Positions 9,516-19,602 of a stretch of DNA of 33,937 nt are shown here, piece by piece. The stretch lies in contig CANPYO010000017.1 in NCBI GenBank assembly GCA_947588645.1, positions 1 to 33,937 of the forward strand. Reading direction: 5' to 3'. The notes beneath the pieces were generated by a model. It saw nothing but the letters and a program-made list of their open reading frames with translations, was not told the origin of the DNA and did not search any database. Within the stretch, counting starts at the first letter, position 1. Each line of letters begins with the position of its first letter. Position numbers and translations under genes: made by a program. The DNA comes from an uncultured Akkermansia sp. Its GTDB lineage: Bacteria > Verrucomicrobiota > Verrucomicrobiia > Verrucomicrobiales > Akkermansiaceae.

Positions 9516-10070
9516 TCAGCTTTCCCTGCTGAGGATGCGCTTCAGGCGCTTTGCCAGCGTCACCTTGGCGGCACTGGATACTCGATCGGTGAAAAGCACA
9601 CCCTTCAGATGATCACACTCGTGCTGCAGGCATCGGGCAAGCAATCCCCCGCAATCTATCTCCAGTACGCTGCCGTCCAGCTTGTACAGCTTAGCGCGCA
9701 CGCGCCCGGGACGAGAAACTTGGGAGCGTATATTTTTCACGCTCAGGCATCCCTCGGTGCATAGCTCTTCCTTGCCGTAGGGTTCCAATTCAGGATTCAC
9801 AAAAACGAGAGGCATCACGCTGCGCATGTCCACTTCCGCCCCGTTTACAATGATTTTTTCGGCAGGCTCATCTTCGTCTTCCGGAATATCGATGACCACC
9901 AGCTGAATACCTAATCCCACCTGTGGGGCAGCAAGACCTATTCCCTGTGCCGCGTACATGGTTTCTAGCATATTCACTGCCAGTGTATTGTGCTCAAGCT
10001 CCACTTTCTCTACCCTGGCACATGCCTCGCGGAGCACATGGTCGCCGTACTGTTTAATTTCCAGCAGCAT
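9516..10070 (-). CDS. def: Peptide deformylase
   Basis: MLLEIKQYGDHVLR, QGIGLAAPQVGLG, EGCLSV, LLARCLQHECDHLKGVLFTDR (HExxH-type variant QHECDH). Confidence 0.95.
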   Translation of the reverse strand: MLLEIKQYGDHVLREACARVEKVELEHNTLAVNMLETMYAAQGIGLAAPQVGLGIQLVVIDIPEDEDEPAEKIIVNGAEVDMRSVMPLVFVNPELEPYGKEELCTEGCLSVKNIRSQVSRPGRVRAKLYKLDGSVLEIDCGGLLARCLQHECDHLKGVLFTDRVSSAAKVTLAKRLKRILSRES

Positions 10071-10080
10071 TTCGCCATTT

Positions 10081-10108
10081 ATTTTACAGCCGCCACCCAC
10101 ATTGTCAA
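10081..10108 (-). promoter_or_regulatory. Putative def promoter
   Basis: TTGACA - 16 nt - TAAAAT - 10 nt - ATG; leader about 4 nt. Confidence 0.6.
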
Positions 10109-10128
10109 GCAGAACCCAAGGCAAATGC

Positions 10129-10225
10129 CACATCCGTCCCAAGAAAAAGCACCCCCAATAGGCAGTTAACGGCACACCATGAAGCATAAGTTGTTGGTTA
10201 TTTACGATGTACGATTTACGATTTG
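10129..10225 (-). repeat. About 100-bp repeat upstream of def, inverted relative to a copy upstream of purN
   Basis: cacatccgtcccaagaaaaagcacccccaataggcagttaacggcac...aagttgttggttatttacgatgtacgattt matches the reverse complement of about 22150-22253 with few differences. Confidence 0.85.
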
Positions 10226-10476
10226 GATTATAGCGCGCCGAAGGCGCGGGCTATGCGAAAGCCTTAGCTAAGGGGGAGGGTGAAATCATGGATGGTTATT
10301 GGTTAGAGAGGTGTCGAATTTTGCGGAGCCGTGTCTCCGGCTTTGCTACATCGTACATGGACGCCGTCAGGCGCCCCCGTCTCGCCTCCCCGCAAGTTTC
10401 GCTCGCCGAATTACCTAATCGTAAATGGGTCACGTTTTTTCTTGGGACAGATGGGGGCCATAAGACCCTTCCCCAG

Positions 10477-10699
10477 GGCAAACGCATTTGAGAGAAGGTC
10501 ATCAACAGAGAAAATGCCCTTATTGACTGATATCTCTCTTTATACGCATCAAAAATCATGACAACAAGAGATCATCATGATGATGGCTCCAAAGGGATCT
10601 CAGCATACATTAATGATCTGAAAAAATCTGCGCAACACGCACATTATTAATAAATCGTAAATCGTAAATCGTAAATCTGACTCCTCTCAAATGCGGTTT
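10477..10699 (+). mobile_element. MITE-like repeat REP-A, copy 1
   Basis: Ends GGGCAAACGCATTTGAGAG...CTCTCAAATGCGGTTTG; body shared with 12535, 21681 (inverted) and 26597. Confidence 0.75.
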
Positions 10700-11631
10700 G
10701 AGGCTGGGCTTTCAATGAATAGACGTTTGTGTGCTCGTCGGGCGCGGAAGCCACCCGGCAAATTGCAGCAGCTATTGGCCGCCTGTGTCGGCAAAATGGC
10801 GCAAACTGCGTTCACGCAAGCCTCCGAAAGGTTTGGCACTCCGCAACGCCTCATGTAGTGCAGCACCACCGCCCGACATAATTCTGCCGGTTTGTCCGTC
10901 AAAAACGGTAGATAGAGACGTCCCTGCGGATCGGTGAGCGGCAGAGCATCCAGCGCAGCATCCAGCGCGGCGCACACATCCCCTTGCAGGCGGGCGCCTC
11001 GCAGCAACGCCGGTACGGCATCTCGCCCCATTGCCTCGTTGAGCGCCGGTAAAACTCGCAAACGCAACTTGTTGCGGACGGCCGCAGCGGGGTCGGCATT
11101 GGTAGTGTCTTCACGCCAATTTTGGCCGATTTCATGGAGCCACGCCGTAATGGACGCGCGCCGTATGCCGAGCATGGGTCGCAACCAAATGATGTCCCCC
11201 TCTTGTCTCTGAAGCTGCATACCTCGCAATCCCGCAGAGCCCCGCGCCAAGTTGAAGAGTACGGTTTCCGCCTGGTCATCCGCATGGTGCGCGAGCGCCA
11301 CGGCCCGAAACCCCACGCTGAGAGCGTGCTCGATGAGGATACGGCGGCGTTCGTGACGCGCTGTTGTTTCCAGTGACTCACCGCTCTGTTCTGCCTTTGC
11401 GGGCACGTCGACGCGGTACTCCGCGAAAGTCACACCAAGCTGCCGGCAGAGATCACGGCAAAACCGCGCATCTTCATCGGCCTCTTGTCCACGTATGCCA
11501 TGGTGCACATGGCACGCCTGCATCGGCACTCCGTGCAATGCGAGAAGACGCAACAGAGCCACCGAATCCCGTCCACCACTCAGGCCGAGAATTACGGGTT
11601 CTTGTGGGCACTCAAATGGCTCCGGCCACAT
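10687..11631 (-). CDS. tilS: tRNA(Ile)-lysidine synthetase
   Basis: VILGLSGGRDSVALLRLL P-loop motif; HVHHGIRGQEADEDARFCRDL; LAHHADDQAETVLFNLARGSAGLRGM. Confidence 0.95.
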   Translation of the reverse strand: MWPEPFECPQEPVILGLSGGRDSVALLRLLALHGVPMQACHVHHGIRGQEADEDARFCRDLCRQLGVTFAEYRVDVPAKAEQSGESLETTARHERRRILIEHALSVGFRAVALAHHADDQAETVLFNLARGSAGLRGMQLQRQEGDIIWLRPMLGIRRASITAWLHEIGQNWREDTTNADPAAAVRNKLRLRVLPALNEAMGRDAVPALLRGARLQGDVCAALDAALDALPLTDPQGRLYLPFLTDKPAELCRAVVLHYMRRCGVPNLSEACVNAVCAILPTQAANSCCNLPGGFRARRAHKRLFIESPASNRI

Positions 11632-11642
11632 AGCTCCCCAAA

Positions 11643-12386
11643 TCAGCGCTCCTTCTTTCTCTTGGTGGGGATGAGCTTTTCCGGGTTAATCTTGCGGAAA
11701 AGCTTGGCGGCTTCCAGCTGTTCCTCATCCTTGATTTCAAACTGCTGCACCACCCCGCTGGCATACGCCACGACAAGGGCGTTACTATGTCTGTTCTGCG
11801 CCGGTAAAACCATGCTCTTGAAGTCCTTCAGACTCGTCACGCTTTTGCCGATTTTGGGAATTCCATCGCTGAGCCAAGGGAGCATATCCAAATGCTTTTT
11901 CCCGAGAGTGCGAATCTGGGAATTCGGGTTCTTCTCGTCCTCTGATCCATCCGTCCACGAGACGTACGACACGCTGCGCTCACTCGCTTCCATCAGTGTG
12001 CCTTCATTGACCGTGATACGGTGATCCCCCGGGCAGTGGAAGATGGTTGCCAGCTTCATTTTGTGCTTGCGGTCACGGGGCAATACGGTCGAATCCAGCT
12101 CGGGTCCCAGTGCGAGCCACCACCCGTCCGCCTCATTCATCTCCTCGGTATCCTCGTCATCTGCCATTCCGCTTGTCGGCAGCAGATTGCGCGTGGACAT
12201 ATCTTGCCCGTACTTGATGCCCAACTTGGCGAGCTGGTCGACATTTGCCCGGCACTTTACGATATCTCCCGAGTTCAGGTAACTGAACAAAAGAGGAAAA
12301 GATATACCCAGCAACACCGCTAGAATGGCTATGACTACTATGAGCTCAACTAACGTGAATCCGGCGTGTTCTTTCGTGCTCCTCAT
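11643..12386 (-). CDS. Prepilin-type N-terminal cleavage/methylation domain protein (pseudopilin)
   Basis: AGFTLVELIVVIAILAVLLGISFPL is a class III prepilin signal. Confidence 0.9.
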   Translation of the reverse strand: MRSTKEHAGFTLVELIVVIAILAVLLGISFPLLFSYLNSGDIVKCRANVDQLAKLGIKYGQDMSTRNLLPTSGMADDEDTEEMNEADGWWLALGPELDSTVLPRDRKHKMKLATIFHCPGDHRITVNEGTLMEASERSVSYVSWTDGSEDEKNPNSQIRTLGKKHLDMLPWLSDGIPKIGKSVTSLKDFKSMVLPAQNRHSNALVVAYASGVVQQFEIKDEEQLEAAKLFRKINPEKLIPTKRKKER

Positions 12387-12393
12387 ACTCCCT

Positions 12394-12421
12394 AATCTAC
12401 CACATACCCGGGCTATGTCAA
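12394..12421 (-). promoter_or_regulatory. Putative pseudopilin promoter
   Basis: TTGACA - 16 nt - TAGATT - 7 nt - ATG; leader about 1 nt. Confidence 0.6.
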
Positions 12422-12532
12422 GCTTTCAGAAAAAATCGAGTAGGGGACTTTCACACGTGTCCCAAGAAAATTTGGCTCCGCTTCCCGCCGCTTTGTAACG
12501 CTGTCCGTGCGTGGCTTCGTGAACTCCCTAGG

Positions 12533-12718
12533 ACAACCGCATTTGAGAGAAGTCAATTAACAGAAAAATACTCTTATTGACTGATATCACTGTTTATACG
12601 TATCAAAAACCGTGATAACCAGTGGTCATCATGATGATGGCTCCAAAGGAATCTCAGCATACATCCATGATCTGAAAAAATCTGCGCAACGCGCACATTA
12701 TTAATAAATCGTACAAAA
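12533..12718 (+). mobile_element. MITE-like repeat REP-A, copy 2 (right end separated by D-type array)
   Basis: aaccgcatttgagagaagtcaat...attgactgatatcactgtttatacg...tctgcgcaacgcgcacattattaataaatcgta. Confidence 0.75.
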
Positions 12719-12888
12719 CTGCCGACGGTGTAAGGCAGATTGGACAAAAGCGCAGCTTTTGCCCCGCAGGGGCGAAAGCGACCGACGGCTGTAAGGTCGA
12801 TTAGCCAAAAGCACAGCTTTTGCCCCGGAGGGGTGAGGAGTCGTGAGGCGACTCCGAAGCAATAGGCAATGAGGTGCCTACGAGTCAA
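12712..12888 (+). repeat. Modular hairpin repeat array (D-type)
   Basis: AAAAGC-GCA-GCTTTT, AAAAGC-ACA-GCTTTT, GGAGTCG-TGAGG-CGACTCC, then GACTC...TAGGCA-atgagg-TGCCTA-cGAGTC. Confidence 0.85.
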
Positions 12889-12911
12889 CGTACATCGTAC
12901 CTCGTACATAG

Positions 12912-12940
12912 GCAAACGCATTTCCTAATGCGTTTGCCCT
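12912..12940. repeat. Terminal hairpin of REP-A
   Basis: GGCAAACGCATT-TCCT-AATGCGTTTGCC; similar hairpins near 1157, 21683, 26811 and 30938. Confidence 0.8.
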
Positions 12941-12960
12941 GTGTCCTCATGCGTTTACAC

Positions 12961-12989
12961 TTGACTTTCCCCGGGTGGAGGTGTAACCT
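12961..12989 (+). promoter_or_regulatory. Putative purH promoter
   Basis: TTGACT - 17 nt - TAACCT; leader about 37 nt. Confidence 0.6.
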
Positions 12990-13032
12990 GAGCGCGCTTC
13001 GCTGATCGAGGCAAAACATCCCCACTCATCAC

Positions 13033-14616
13033 ATGGCTACGCAGAAGAATGAACGTATTGAACGTGCCCTGTTGTCAGTATCGGATAAGACAGGACTTGA
13101 AACCTTTGCGAGAAGATTGTCCGATATGGGCGTGCAGCTCATCTCCACAGGCGGCACCTGCAAATACCTCCGCGGACTCGGTTTGGAAGTCACTGAAGTG
13201 TCGGACTACACCGGGGCGCCGGAGCTTTTCGATGGTCGAGTGAAAACGCTGCACCCAAAGGTTCATGGCGGGCTGCTGTGGCGCCGTGACCTGGCCGAGC
13301 ATCAAAAACAGGCCGAGGAGCACAACATCCCCACCATCGACCTTGTTTGCGTCAACCTTTACCCCTTCGAGCAGACGATTGCCAAAAAAGGGGTCTCTCT
13401 GTCCGAAGCCATTGAAAACATCGATATCGGAGGACCGTCCATGCTGCGTTCTGCCGCCAAGAATTACGAATCCGTCACGGTGGTAACGGATCCGGAGGAC
13501 TACGACCATGTGCTGGGGGAGATGGAGCGTCCGTCCGAGGACGGCACCCCCCTGTGCTGGACGACGCGAAAAACACGGAAGAGTTTGGCTGTCAAAGTTT
13601 TTAAGCGAACCGCCTTGTATGACATGGCCATTTCCAACTTCTTGGGCGGACAAGGTGAGGACAATATCAAGATGACGTTCTCACTCACTCTTCCCTTTGC
13701 GCAGACTCTGCGTTACGGAGACAACCCCCACCAACCCAGCCTGCTGTACGGCGACTTTGAGAAAATTTTCAGCCAACTGCAAGGAAAGGAACTTTCCTAC
13801 ACGAACGTGTTGGATCTGGATGCTGCGGCATCTCTCATCTCCAATTTCCGGCGTCCCACCGTCGGCATCCTCAAGCACACCAATCCCTGTGGCGTAGGGC
13901 AGGACAACGACGATCTGGTCGCAGCCTGGAAGCGTGCCTATCAGACTGACACTCAGGCTCCTTTCGGCGGAGTTATTGTGATGAACCGACCAATGACAGA
14001 GGCGCTTGCGCACATCGTGGCAGCCATCTTCACGGACGTCATCATTGCGCCGGATTATGAGCCGGGGGCTCGCGCCCTGCTGCAGAAAAAGAAAAATTGT
14101 CGCATCATGCGCATCGATATGGACGCATGGAAGGAGTATTGCAAAGCCCCCATTGTCCGCTCTGCTCCCGGGGGGGTCATGACGATGAAGCGCGATACTG
14201 AAGTGATGGGACTGGACGATCTGGAGAGCAAGGTCGTTACCAAGCGTGTGCCCACCGCCGATGAGATGGAGGCCATGCGTTTCGCTTGGCGCGTATGCAA
14301 GCAAGTGCATTCCAACGCCATTGTCTTCAGCGATAAGGATGGTACGCTGGGCATCGGCGCCGGACAAATGAGCCGTGTAGATTCTGCGAAAATCGCCGTC
14401 TGGAAAGCCGGTCAGGCCGGGCTCTCCCTAAAGGGAAGCGTCATCGCCTCCGATGGACTCTTCCCCTTTGCCGATGGGTTGCAAACAGCCATCGACGCCG
14501 GTGCGACAGCATGCATCCAACCCGGAGGCTCCATTCGTGATCAAGAGGTGATCGATGCGGCAGATGCCGCTGGAATCGCCATGGTCTTCACCGGAGCCCG
14601 CCACTTCCTCCACTAA
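13033..14616 (+). CDS. purH: Bifunctional AICAR formyltransferase/IMP cyclohydrolase
   Basis: [54 protein letters not shown]-type ending ...[33 protein letters not shown]. Confidence 0.98.
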   Translation: MATQKNERIERALLSVSDKTGLETFARRLSDMGVQLISTGGTCKYLRGLGLEVTEVSDYTGAPELFDGRVKTLHPKVHGGLLWRRDLAEHQKQAEEHNIPTIDLVCVNLYPFEQTIAKKGVSLSEAIENIDIGGPSMLRSAAKNYESVTVVTDPEDYDHVLGEMERPSEDGTPLCWTTRKTRKSLAVKVFKRTALYDMAISNFLGGQGEDNIKMTFSLTLPFAQTLRYGDNPHQPSLLYGDFEKIFSQLQGKELSYTNVLDLDAAASLISNFRRPTVGILKHTNPCGVGQDNDDLVAAWKRAYQTDTQAPFGGVIVMNRPMTEALAHIVAAIFTDVIIAPDYEPGARALLQKKKNCRIMRIDMDAWKEYCKAPIVRSAPGGVMTMKRDTEVMGLDDLESKVVTKRVPTADEMEAMRFAWRVCKQVHSNAIVFSDKDGTLGIGAGQMSRVDSAKIAVWKAGQAGLSLKGSVIASDGLFPFADGLQTAIDAGATACIQPGGSIRDQEVIDAADAAGIAMVFTGARHFLH

Positions 14617-14637
14617 CTTTTTCTTGCATACCATACC

Positions 14638-15375
14638 ATGGTGCACCTGGGTGTCAATATCGACCATGTGGCCACGCTGCGCCAGGCACGCTATGCCGGG
14701 GAACCAACCGCTGCCGTCCCCGAGCCTTCCGTGCTCGAGGCTGCCCGCGCGGCCATGCGAGGCGGTGCGGATTCCATCACTTTGCACGTGCGCGAGGATC
14801 GTCGCCACATGCAAGAAGAGGATGCGCTTAACGTGCGCCGCGAAATACCTTTGCCTCTCAACCTGGAGATGGGTGCCACCGGCGCCATGCTTGACGTGGC
14901 TTCCCGTGTGCGTCCAAACTTCGTGTGCCTTGTGCCCGAACGCCGACAGGAACTTACTACCGAAGGCGGGCTGGATGTCGTCAGCCGTCGGCTGCAATTG
15001 AGCGAACTTGTAGCTGCCATCGCGGAACAGGGCGCGCGCGTGAGCATGTTCATTGACCCGGAACCCGAGCAGGTTCGTGCCTCCGCCGATATCGGAGCCC
15101 CCATGGTGGAGCTGCACACAGGGCGCCTCGCCAACGCTGCCGGTCAGGAGCAAGAGCGCGAGTTGCAACGTCTCATCGACGCCTCCTCCCTCGCCCATTC
15201 TCTGGGACTGGAAGTACACGCCGGTCATGGCATTCGCCTCTCCCACCTTCCGCTCCTTGCTCGCCTTCCTCATCTTGCCGAACTCAACATCGGTCATACT
15301 CTCATTGCCCGCTCCATTTTCATTGGTCTTGCTCAGGCTGTTCGCGAGATGAAAAACGCCCTCGACAAGATGTAA
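14638..15375 (+). CDS. pdxJ: Pyridoxine 5'-phosphate synthase
   Basis: LGVNIDHVATLRQAR, GADSITLHVREDRRHMQEED, LEVHAGHGIRL, ELNIGHTLIARSIFIGL. Confidence 0.97.
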   Translation: MVHLGVNIDHVATLRQARYAGEPTAAVPEPSVLEAARAAMRGGADSITLHVREDRRHMQEEDALNVRREIPLPLNLEMGATGAMLDVASRVRPNFVCLVPERRQELTTEGGLDVVSRRLQLSELVAAIAEQGARVSMFIDPEPEQVRASADIGAPMVELHTGRLANAAGQEQERELQRLIDASSLAHSLGLEVHAGHGIRLSHLPLLARLPHLAELNIGHTLIARSIFIGLAQAVREMKNALDKM

Positions 15376-15573
15376 GAAAAGCATTCTCATGCACGACGGA
15401 GGCAGACGGGGTCTGCCCATGTACGAGGTACGATTTGGAAAGTGAGCGCGTGTTGCGCGGATTTTTTCGGATCATTAACGCATGGGAAATGGATTGAATG
15501 AGATCGGAGAAATTTTATTGGGACACGTGTGGTTTTTGAGTTGATGCAAATGTGCTTGTCCTGCAAAATTAAG

Positions 15574-15602
15574 TTGCAAGGAAGCTTCCAGCGTGGTAAA
15601 AC
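15574..15602 (+). promoter_or_regulatory. Putative promoter of HIT gene
   Basis: TTGCAA - 17 nt - TAAAAC - 9 nt - ATG; leader about 3 nt. Confidence 0.55.
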
Positions 15603-15611
15603 AGGAGCGCA

Positions 15612-15956
15612 ATGGAAAAAACTCTTTTTCAGAAGATCGCCGACAGAGAGATACCGGCGCAGATCGTCTATGAGGATGAGCTGTGCGTGGCCTTTCGCGA
15701 CATATCGCCGGCAGCGCCGGTGCATGTGTTGCTGGTACCGCGCAAACCCATACCGAGCATAGCAGAGGCTAAGGCGGAGGACGCGGAAATGTTGGCGCAC
15801 CTGATGCTCAAAGTGCGCGAGATAGCGCAAGCGGAAGGTATTGCGGAGAAAGGATTCCGCACGGTGCTCAACACGGGTTCAGATGGCGGGCAAACCGTGC
15901 CTCATTTGCACATTCACATACTCGGTGGACGCAGTATGCAGTGGCCTCCCGGCTAG
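15612..15956 (+). CDS. HIT family (HINT-like) protein
   Basis: LFQKIADREIPAQIVYEDELCVAFRDISPAAPVHVLLVPRKPI; GQTVPHLHIHILGGR. Confidence 0.95.
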   Translation: MEKTLFQKIADREIPAQIVYEDELCVAFRDISPAAPVHVLLVPRKPIPSIAEAKAEDAEMLAHLMLKVREIAQAEGIAEKGFRTVLNTGSDGGQTVPHLHIHILGGRSMQWPPG

Positions 15957-15991
15957 GCGGTCTCATTTTTGCGGGAATTGGAAAGCAGGGA

Positions 15992-18340
15992 ATGAAGTTG
16001 TCATACGAATGGATCGATGAGAGGACGCTGGAGCTGGAGCTGCCGGCGGCGCGTTTACGGCTCTCCTTTCCGGAGCCGGGAATGGTGCGGTGTCGCTATG
16101 TGACAGGCGTGGTATTCGAGAACATACCGAGTTACGGGGTGAGTTCCGAGTATCGTCCAAGCAGGGTGGACATTGAGGAGAGCGAGCAAGAAGACGCTTT
16201 TGCTCTGCGTACGGAGCGTCTGTTACTGAAGATTCGCAAGAGTGACGGCGGGTTGGAATTTTATGAAAATGGGGAAGGCAGGCTGCTCTGTGCGGATGCG
16301 GAGGGGATGGGGCACCGAACCCAAGGGCGAACCGGCGATGAGCTGGTATGGGTGCTCAAGCAAATGCCGGAGGAGGCACATTTCTTCGGTCTGGGGGACA
16401 AACCATGTTCTTTGAACATGCGAGGAATGCGCTTCGAGATGTGGGGAGCGGACCACTATAAGTTTACCCCGGAGAGCGATCCTCTGTACAAGAACATCCC
16501 CTTTTTTATGTGCTTGAACCGGGGCACGCAATATGGCATCTTTTTTGACAACACCATGCGCTCCTACTTTGATTTTGGCAAGGAGCGCAAAGACCGCCTG
16601 CTCTTCGGCGCAGATGGCGGAGTGATGGATTACTATTTCATCTGCGGGAAAGACGCCTTGGAGACCGTGCAGATGTATACAAAACTCACCGGACTGGCGC
16701 CACTACCACCGCTCTGGGCACTAGGCTACCACCAGAGCAAGTGGAGTTACTACCCGGAGGCAAATGTGACCGAGGTGGCGCGCGAGCTGCGTTCGCGGCG
16801 CATACCCTGCGATGTCATCCACTTGGACATCCACCACATGAAACGCTACCAAAGCCTCACATGGGATCGCGAGCGTTTTCCGGATCCTCCCGGCATGATC
16901 CGTCGCCTCGGCGAGGAGGGCTTTAAGGTGGTCACCATTGTGGATCCCGGCATCAAAATTAACCCGGACAACTATGTGTGGCGCAGCGGGTTCGAAAAGA
17001 ACGTCTTTTGCCGACGTCACGATGGTGCGCTACTAGAGGCAGAGGTGTGGCCGGGACTGTGCACTTTTCCGGATTTTACCAGCCCGACTACACGGATCTG
17101 GTGGGCCGACCTTTTTCATCGGGAGGTGGGAGAATACGGCGTACGAGGGATCTGGACAGATATGAACGAACCGGTGATTTTTCCGGATAAAACATTCCCG
17201 GACGACACGCGTCATGCGTACGACGGGTTTGCGTGTTCGCACTTGAAAGCACACAACATCTACGGCCAGTGCATGGCGCAGGCCACGCGACTTGGCATGG
17301 AGAAAAGTGCACCGGAGAGGCGTCCGTTCGTGCTCACGCGCTCGGGCTTTGCGGGCTTGCAGAGATGGGCCGCCACGTGGACGGGAGACAACTACTCAGA
17401 CTGGGAGAATCTGAAAATGGCCAACCTCATGATTCAACGTCTCTCTACCAGCGGAGTCTCATTCTGCGGAGCTGATACCGGGGGCTTCCTGGGACGTCCC
17501 ACACCGGAACTTTTCCGCCGGTGGATGCAAATGGCCGCCTTCCACGTCTTTTTCCGCAATCATAATAACGGAGAGTTCGGGGGACAGGAGCCATGGTGCT
17601 TCGACAAAAAGACGGAAGACATCGTGAGACGTGCCATTGAGGAGAGATACAAACTGCTGCCCTACCTCTACACCTGTTTCTACCGCTATTCAACGGCAGG
17701 AACGCCCATTATCCGCTCGCTTGCACTCATGTTCCCGGAGAATCCGGACACCTACTGGCGCAGCAGCGAATTTTTCCTGGGAGATGCGCTGTACGTGGTT
17801 CCCGTACACCACCCCGGACAGACGGGGCGCAGCTTATACTTGCCGCCGGGCAAATGGTTTTCACTGTGGGATGACAGTCCGGCTCCGGCTGTGAATGCCG
17901 AGGCTAAAGTGCCCACGCCGGATGAGCACATACCCGTATTTGCGTGCGGAGGCAAAGTAATACCGCGCTGGCCTGTGCAGCAGTACGTGGGCGAATTATC
18001 CACTCCTCCCTGCAGTTTGGATTTGTGGTTTGCACCCGGCACAGAGGAACAGAGCATGCTCTACGAGGATGAGGGGGATGGATTGGCTTACCGCTATGGA
18101 GCCTATCTCCTGCACACCTTCACTTGCCGCACCGAGGAGAACCAACTCTTGCTCACTCATCGCCGCACGGGACAATATCGTCCACAACGCCTCTGCTTTC
18201 ATCTGCGTCTGCACGCCTTGCCGACGGGAGCAAGTCCGACACTGACGGTAGATGGTCAAAGCAGGCCGCTGGAGTGGACGGATCGTGTAGCGCAAGCGGA
18301 GCTCCCCGTCGATTTTCGTGAAGTTTTGCTCAGCTTATGA
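15992..18340 (+). CDS. Glycoside hydrolase family 31 (alpha-glucosidase-like)
   Basis: PPLWALGYHQSKWSYY, GIWTDMNEPVIF (nucleophile region), TGDNYSDWENL, FCGADTGGFLGRPTPELFRRWMQMAAFHVFFRNH. Confidence 0.95.
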   Translation: MKLSYEWIDERTLELELPAARLRLSFPEPGMVRCRYVTGVVFENIPSYGVSSEYRPSRVDIEESEQEDAFALRTERLLLKIRKSDGGLEFYENGEGRLLCADAEGMGHRTQGRTGDELVWVLKQMPEEAHFFGLGDKPCSLNMRGMRFEMWGADHYKFTPESDPLYKNIPFFMCLNRGTQYGIFFDNTMRSYFDFGKERKDRLLFGADGGVMDYYFICGKDALETVQMYTKLTGLAPLPPLWALGYHQSKWSYYPEANVTEVARELRSRRIPCDVIHLDIHHMKRYQSLTWDRERFPDPPGMIRRLGEEGFKVVTIVDPGIKINPDNYVWRSGFEKNVFCRRHDGALLEAEVWPGLCTFPDFTSPTTRIWWADLFHREVGEYGVRGIWTDMNEPVIFPDKTFPDDTRHAYDGFACSHLKAHNIYGQCMAQATRLGMEKSAPERRPFVLTRSGFAGLQRWAATWTGDNYSDWENLKMANLMIQRLSTSGVSFCGADTGGFLGRPTPELFRRWMQMAAFHVFFRNHNNGEFGGQEPWCFDKKTEDIVRRAIEERYKLLPYLYTCFYRYSTAGTPIIRSLALMFPENPDTYWRSSEFFLGDALYVVPVHHPGQTGRSLYLPPGKWFSLWDDSPAPAVNAEAKVPTPDEHIPVFACGGKVIPRWPVQQYVGELSTPPCSLDLWFAPGTEEQSMLYEDEGDGLAYRYGAYLLHTFTCRTEENQLLLTHRRTGQYRPQRLCFHLRLHALPTGASPTLTVDGQSRPLEWTDRVAQAELPVDFREVLLSL

Positions 18341-19482
18341 AACGCGATACTATCGAAAAAATTGCCACGCGACTCGACAATTTCGGAGCAGCCGACGTAC
18401 GACGGCTTTTCACACGACTTGCCACAGAGAAAGGGTTGTTGCAAGAAGTGTTTGACGCCCTGCGCGACGGACTCATCCTTTTCTCCTCAGATGGTAAAGC
18501 GCGTTTTGCAAACAAGGCCGCATGCAGCATTTACAACCACCCAATGCGCGAGCTGCTGCGCGAGCCCTTTGAGCGTTTGGTGAGCGGCACATGCAGCTGG
18601 CAAGAGTTGCAGGCGAGCAAGGCGGCTATTGTGCGCGATGTGCATGTCAATTACCCGACCAGCAAGCACTACAACTTTTTCATTTCACCACTTGCCGGAG
18701 AGCGAGAGTATCTGCTGCTTGTGCGGGATGATACCGAAGCGCAGGAGCGTCGGGAAGAGAATGCTGAGGCTGAACAATTCAACTTGCTCACCTTTTTGAG
18801 TTCTGCTGTGGCGCATGAGATCGGCAACCCCCTCAACTCGCTTGGACTCACCCTGCAGCTCATGAAGAGAAAGTTGGATAAACTTGAGAAGCTGGATACC
18901 AAGAACAGACGCGCTCTCAGCGAATTGTTGGATGACTCGCTCCAGGAAACGCAGCGTCTGGACACCCTGCTGCACCAGTTTTTGGAATCCGTGCGACCCT
19001 CCACACCCGTGCGCAGTAAAGTGCAGATCAACGACACGATTGCTCATGTGCTGCGTGTGCTGGCGCCGGAAATAGCGGAGCGCGGTGTGTCTGTACAGAG
19101 CGAGTTGCCGGATGACATGCCGGCAATCAGCGCAGATGCCGACCAACTTTTCCGTGCGCTCTACAACCTCATCCGCAACGCGCTCCAATCCCTGTCCGGC
19201 ACTAGCGGAGGCATCTCGATCTGCACCTCATACAACGATTCTGATGTCGGCGTGATTATCGGCGATAACGGATCGGGCATCTCGCACGAGGTGATGGGAA
19301 GCATGTACGAACCTTTCCGCACCACCAGGAAAAAAGGGCACGGACTCGGATTGCTCATTGTACGCCACATCATCCGCGAACACGGCGGCACGCTCAGTAT
19401 CACCTCTCGAGAGGGGTTGGGCACAACGGTCACTATCACCCTGCCCCGAGCCGACCGCATTGTGCGCTTGCTGCCCTCCTAG
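18337..19482 (+). CDS. PAS-domain sensor histidine kinase
   Basis: H-box LSSAVAHEIGNPLNSLGLTL; N-box LYNLIRNALQSL; G-boxes IGDNGSGISHEV, GHGLGLLIVRHIIREHGG. Confidence 0.92.
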   Translation: MKRDTIEKIATRLDNFGAADVRRLFTRLATEKGLLQEVFDALRDGLILFSSDGKARFANKAACSIYNHPMRELLREPFERLVSGTCSWQELQASKAAIVRDVHVNYPTSKHYNFFISPLAGEREYLLLVRDDTEAQERREENAEAEQFNLLTFLSSAVAHEIGNPLNSLGLTLQLMKRKLDKLEKLDTKNRRALSELLDDSLQETQRLDTLLHQFLESVRPSTPVRSKVQINDTIAHVLRVLAPEIAERGVSVQSELPDDMPAISADADQLFRALYNLIRNALQSLSGTSGGISICTSYNDSDVGVIIGDNGSGISHEVMGSMYEPFRTTRKKGHGLGLLIVRHIIREHGGTLSITSREGLGTTVTITLPRADRIVRLLPS

Positions 19483-19602
19483 CAAGAACAGCCCTATTCA
19501 TTTACGATGTACGATTTACGATTTGGAAAGTGAGCGCACGTTGCGCGGGAGAGCGGAGCAGGAGCGACGCGGGATTTTGAAAGCCGTGCGCGAGCATTGA
19601 CA

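Noticed and set aside
14428-15420. 330-aa minus-strand ORF opposite purH/pdxJ
   Set aside because: Antisense to clear pdxJ and purH coding sequence; no recognisable domain; typical of GC-rich antisense ORFs.
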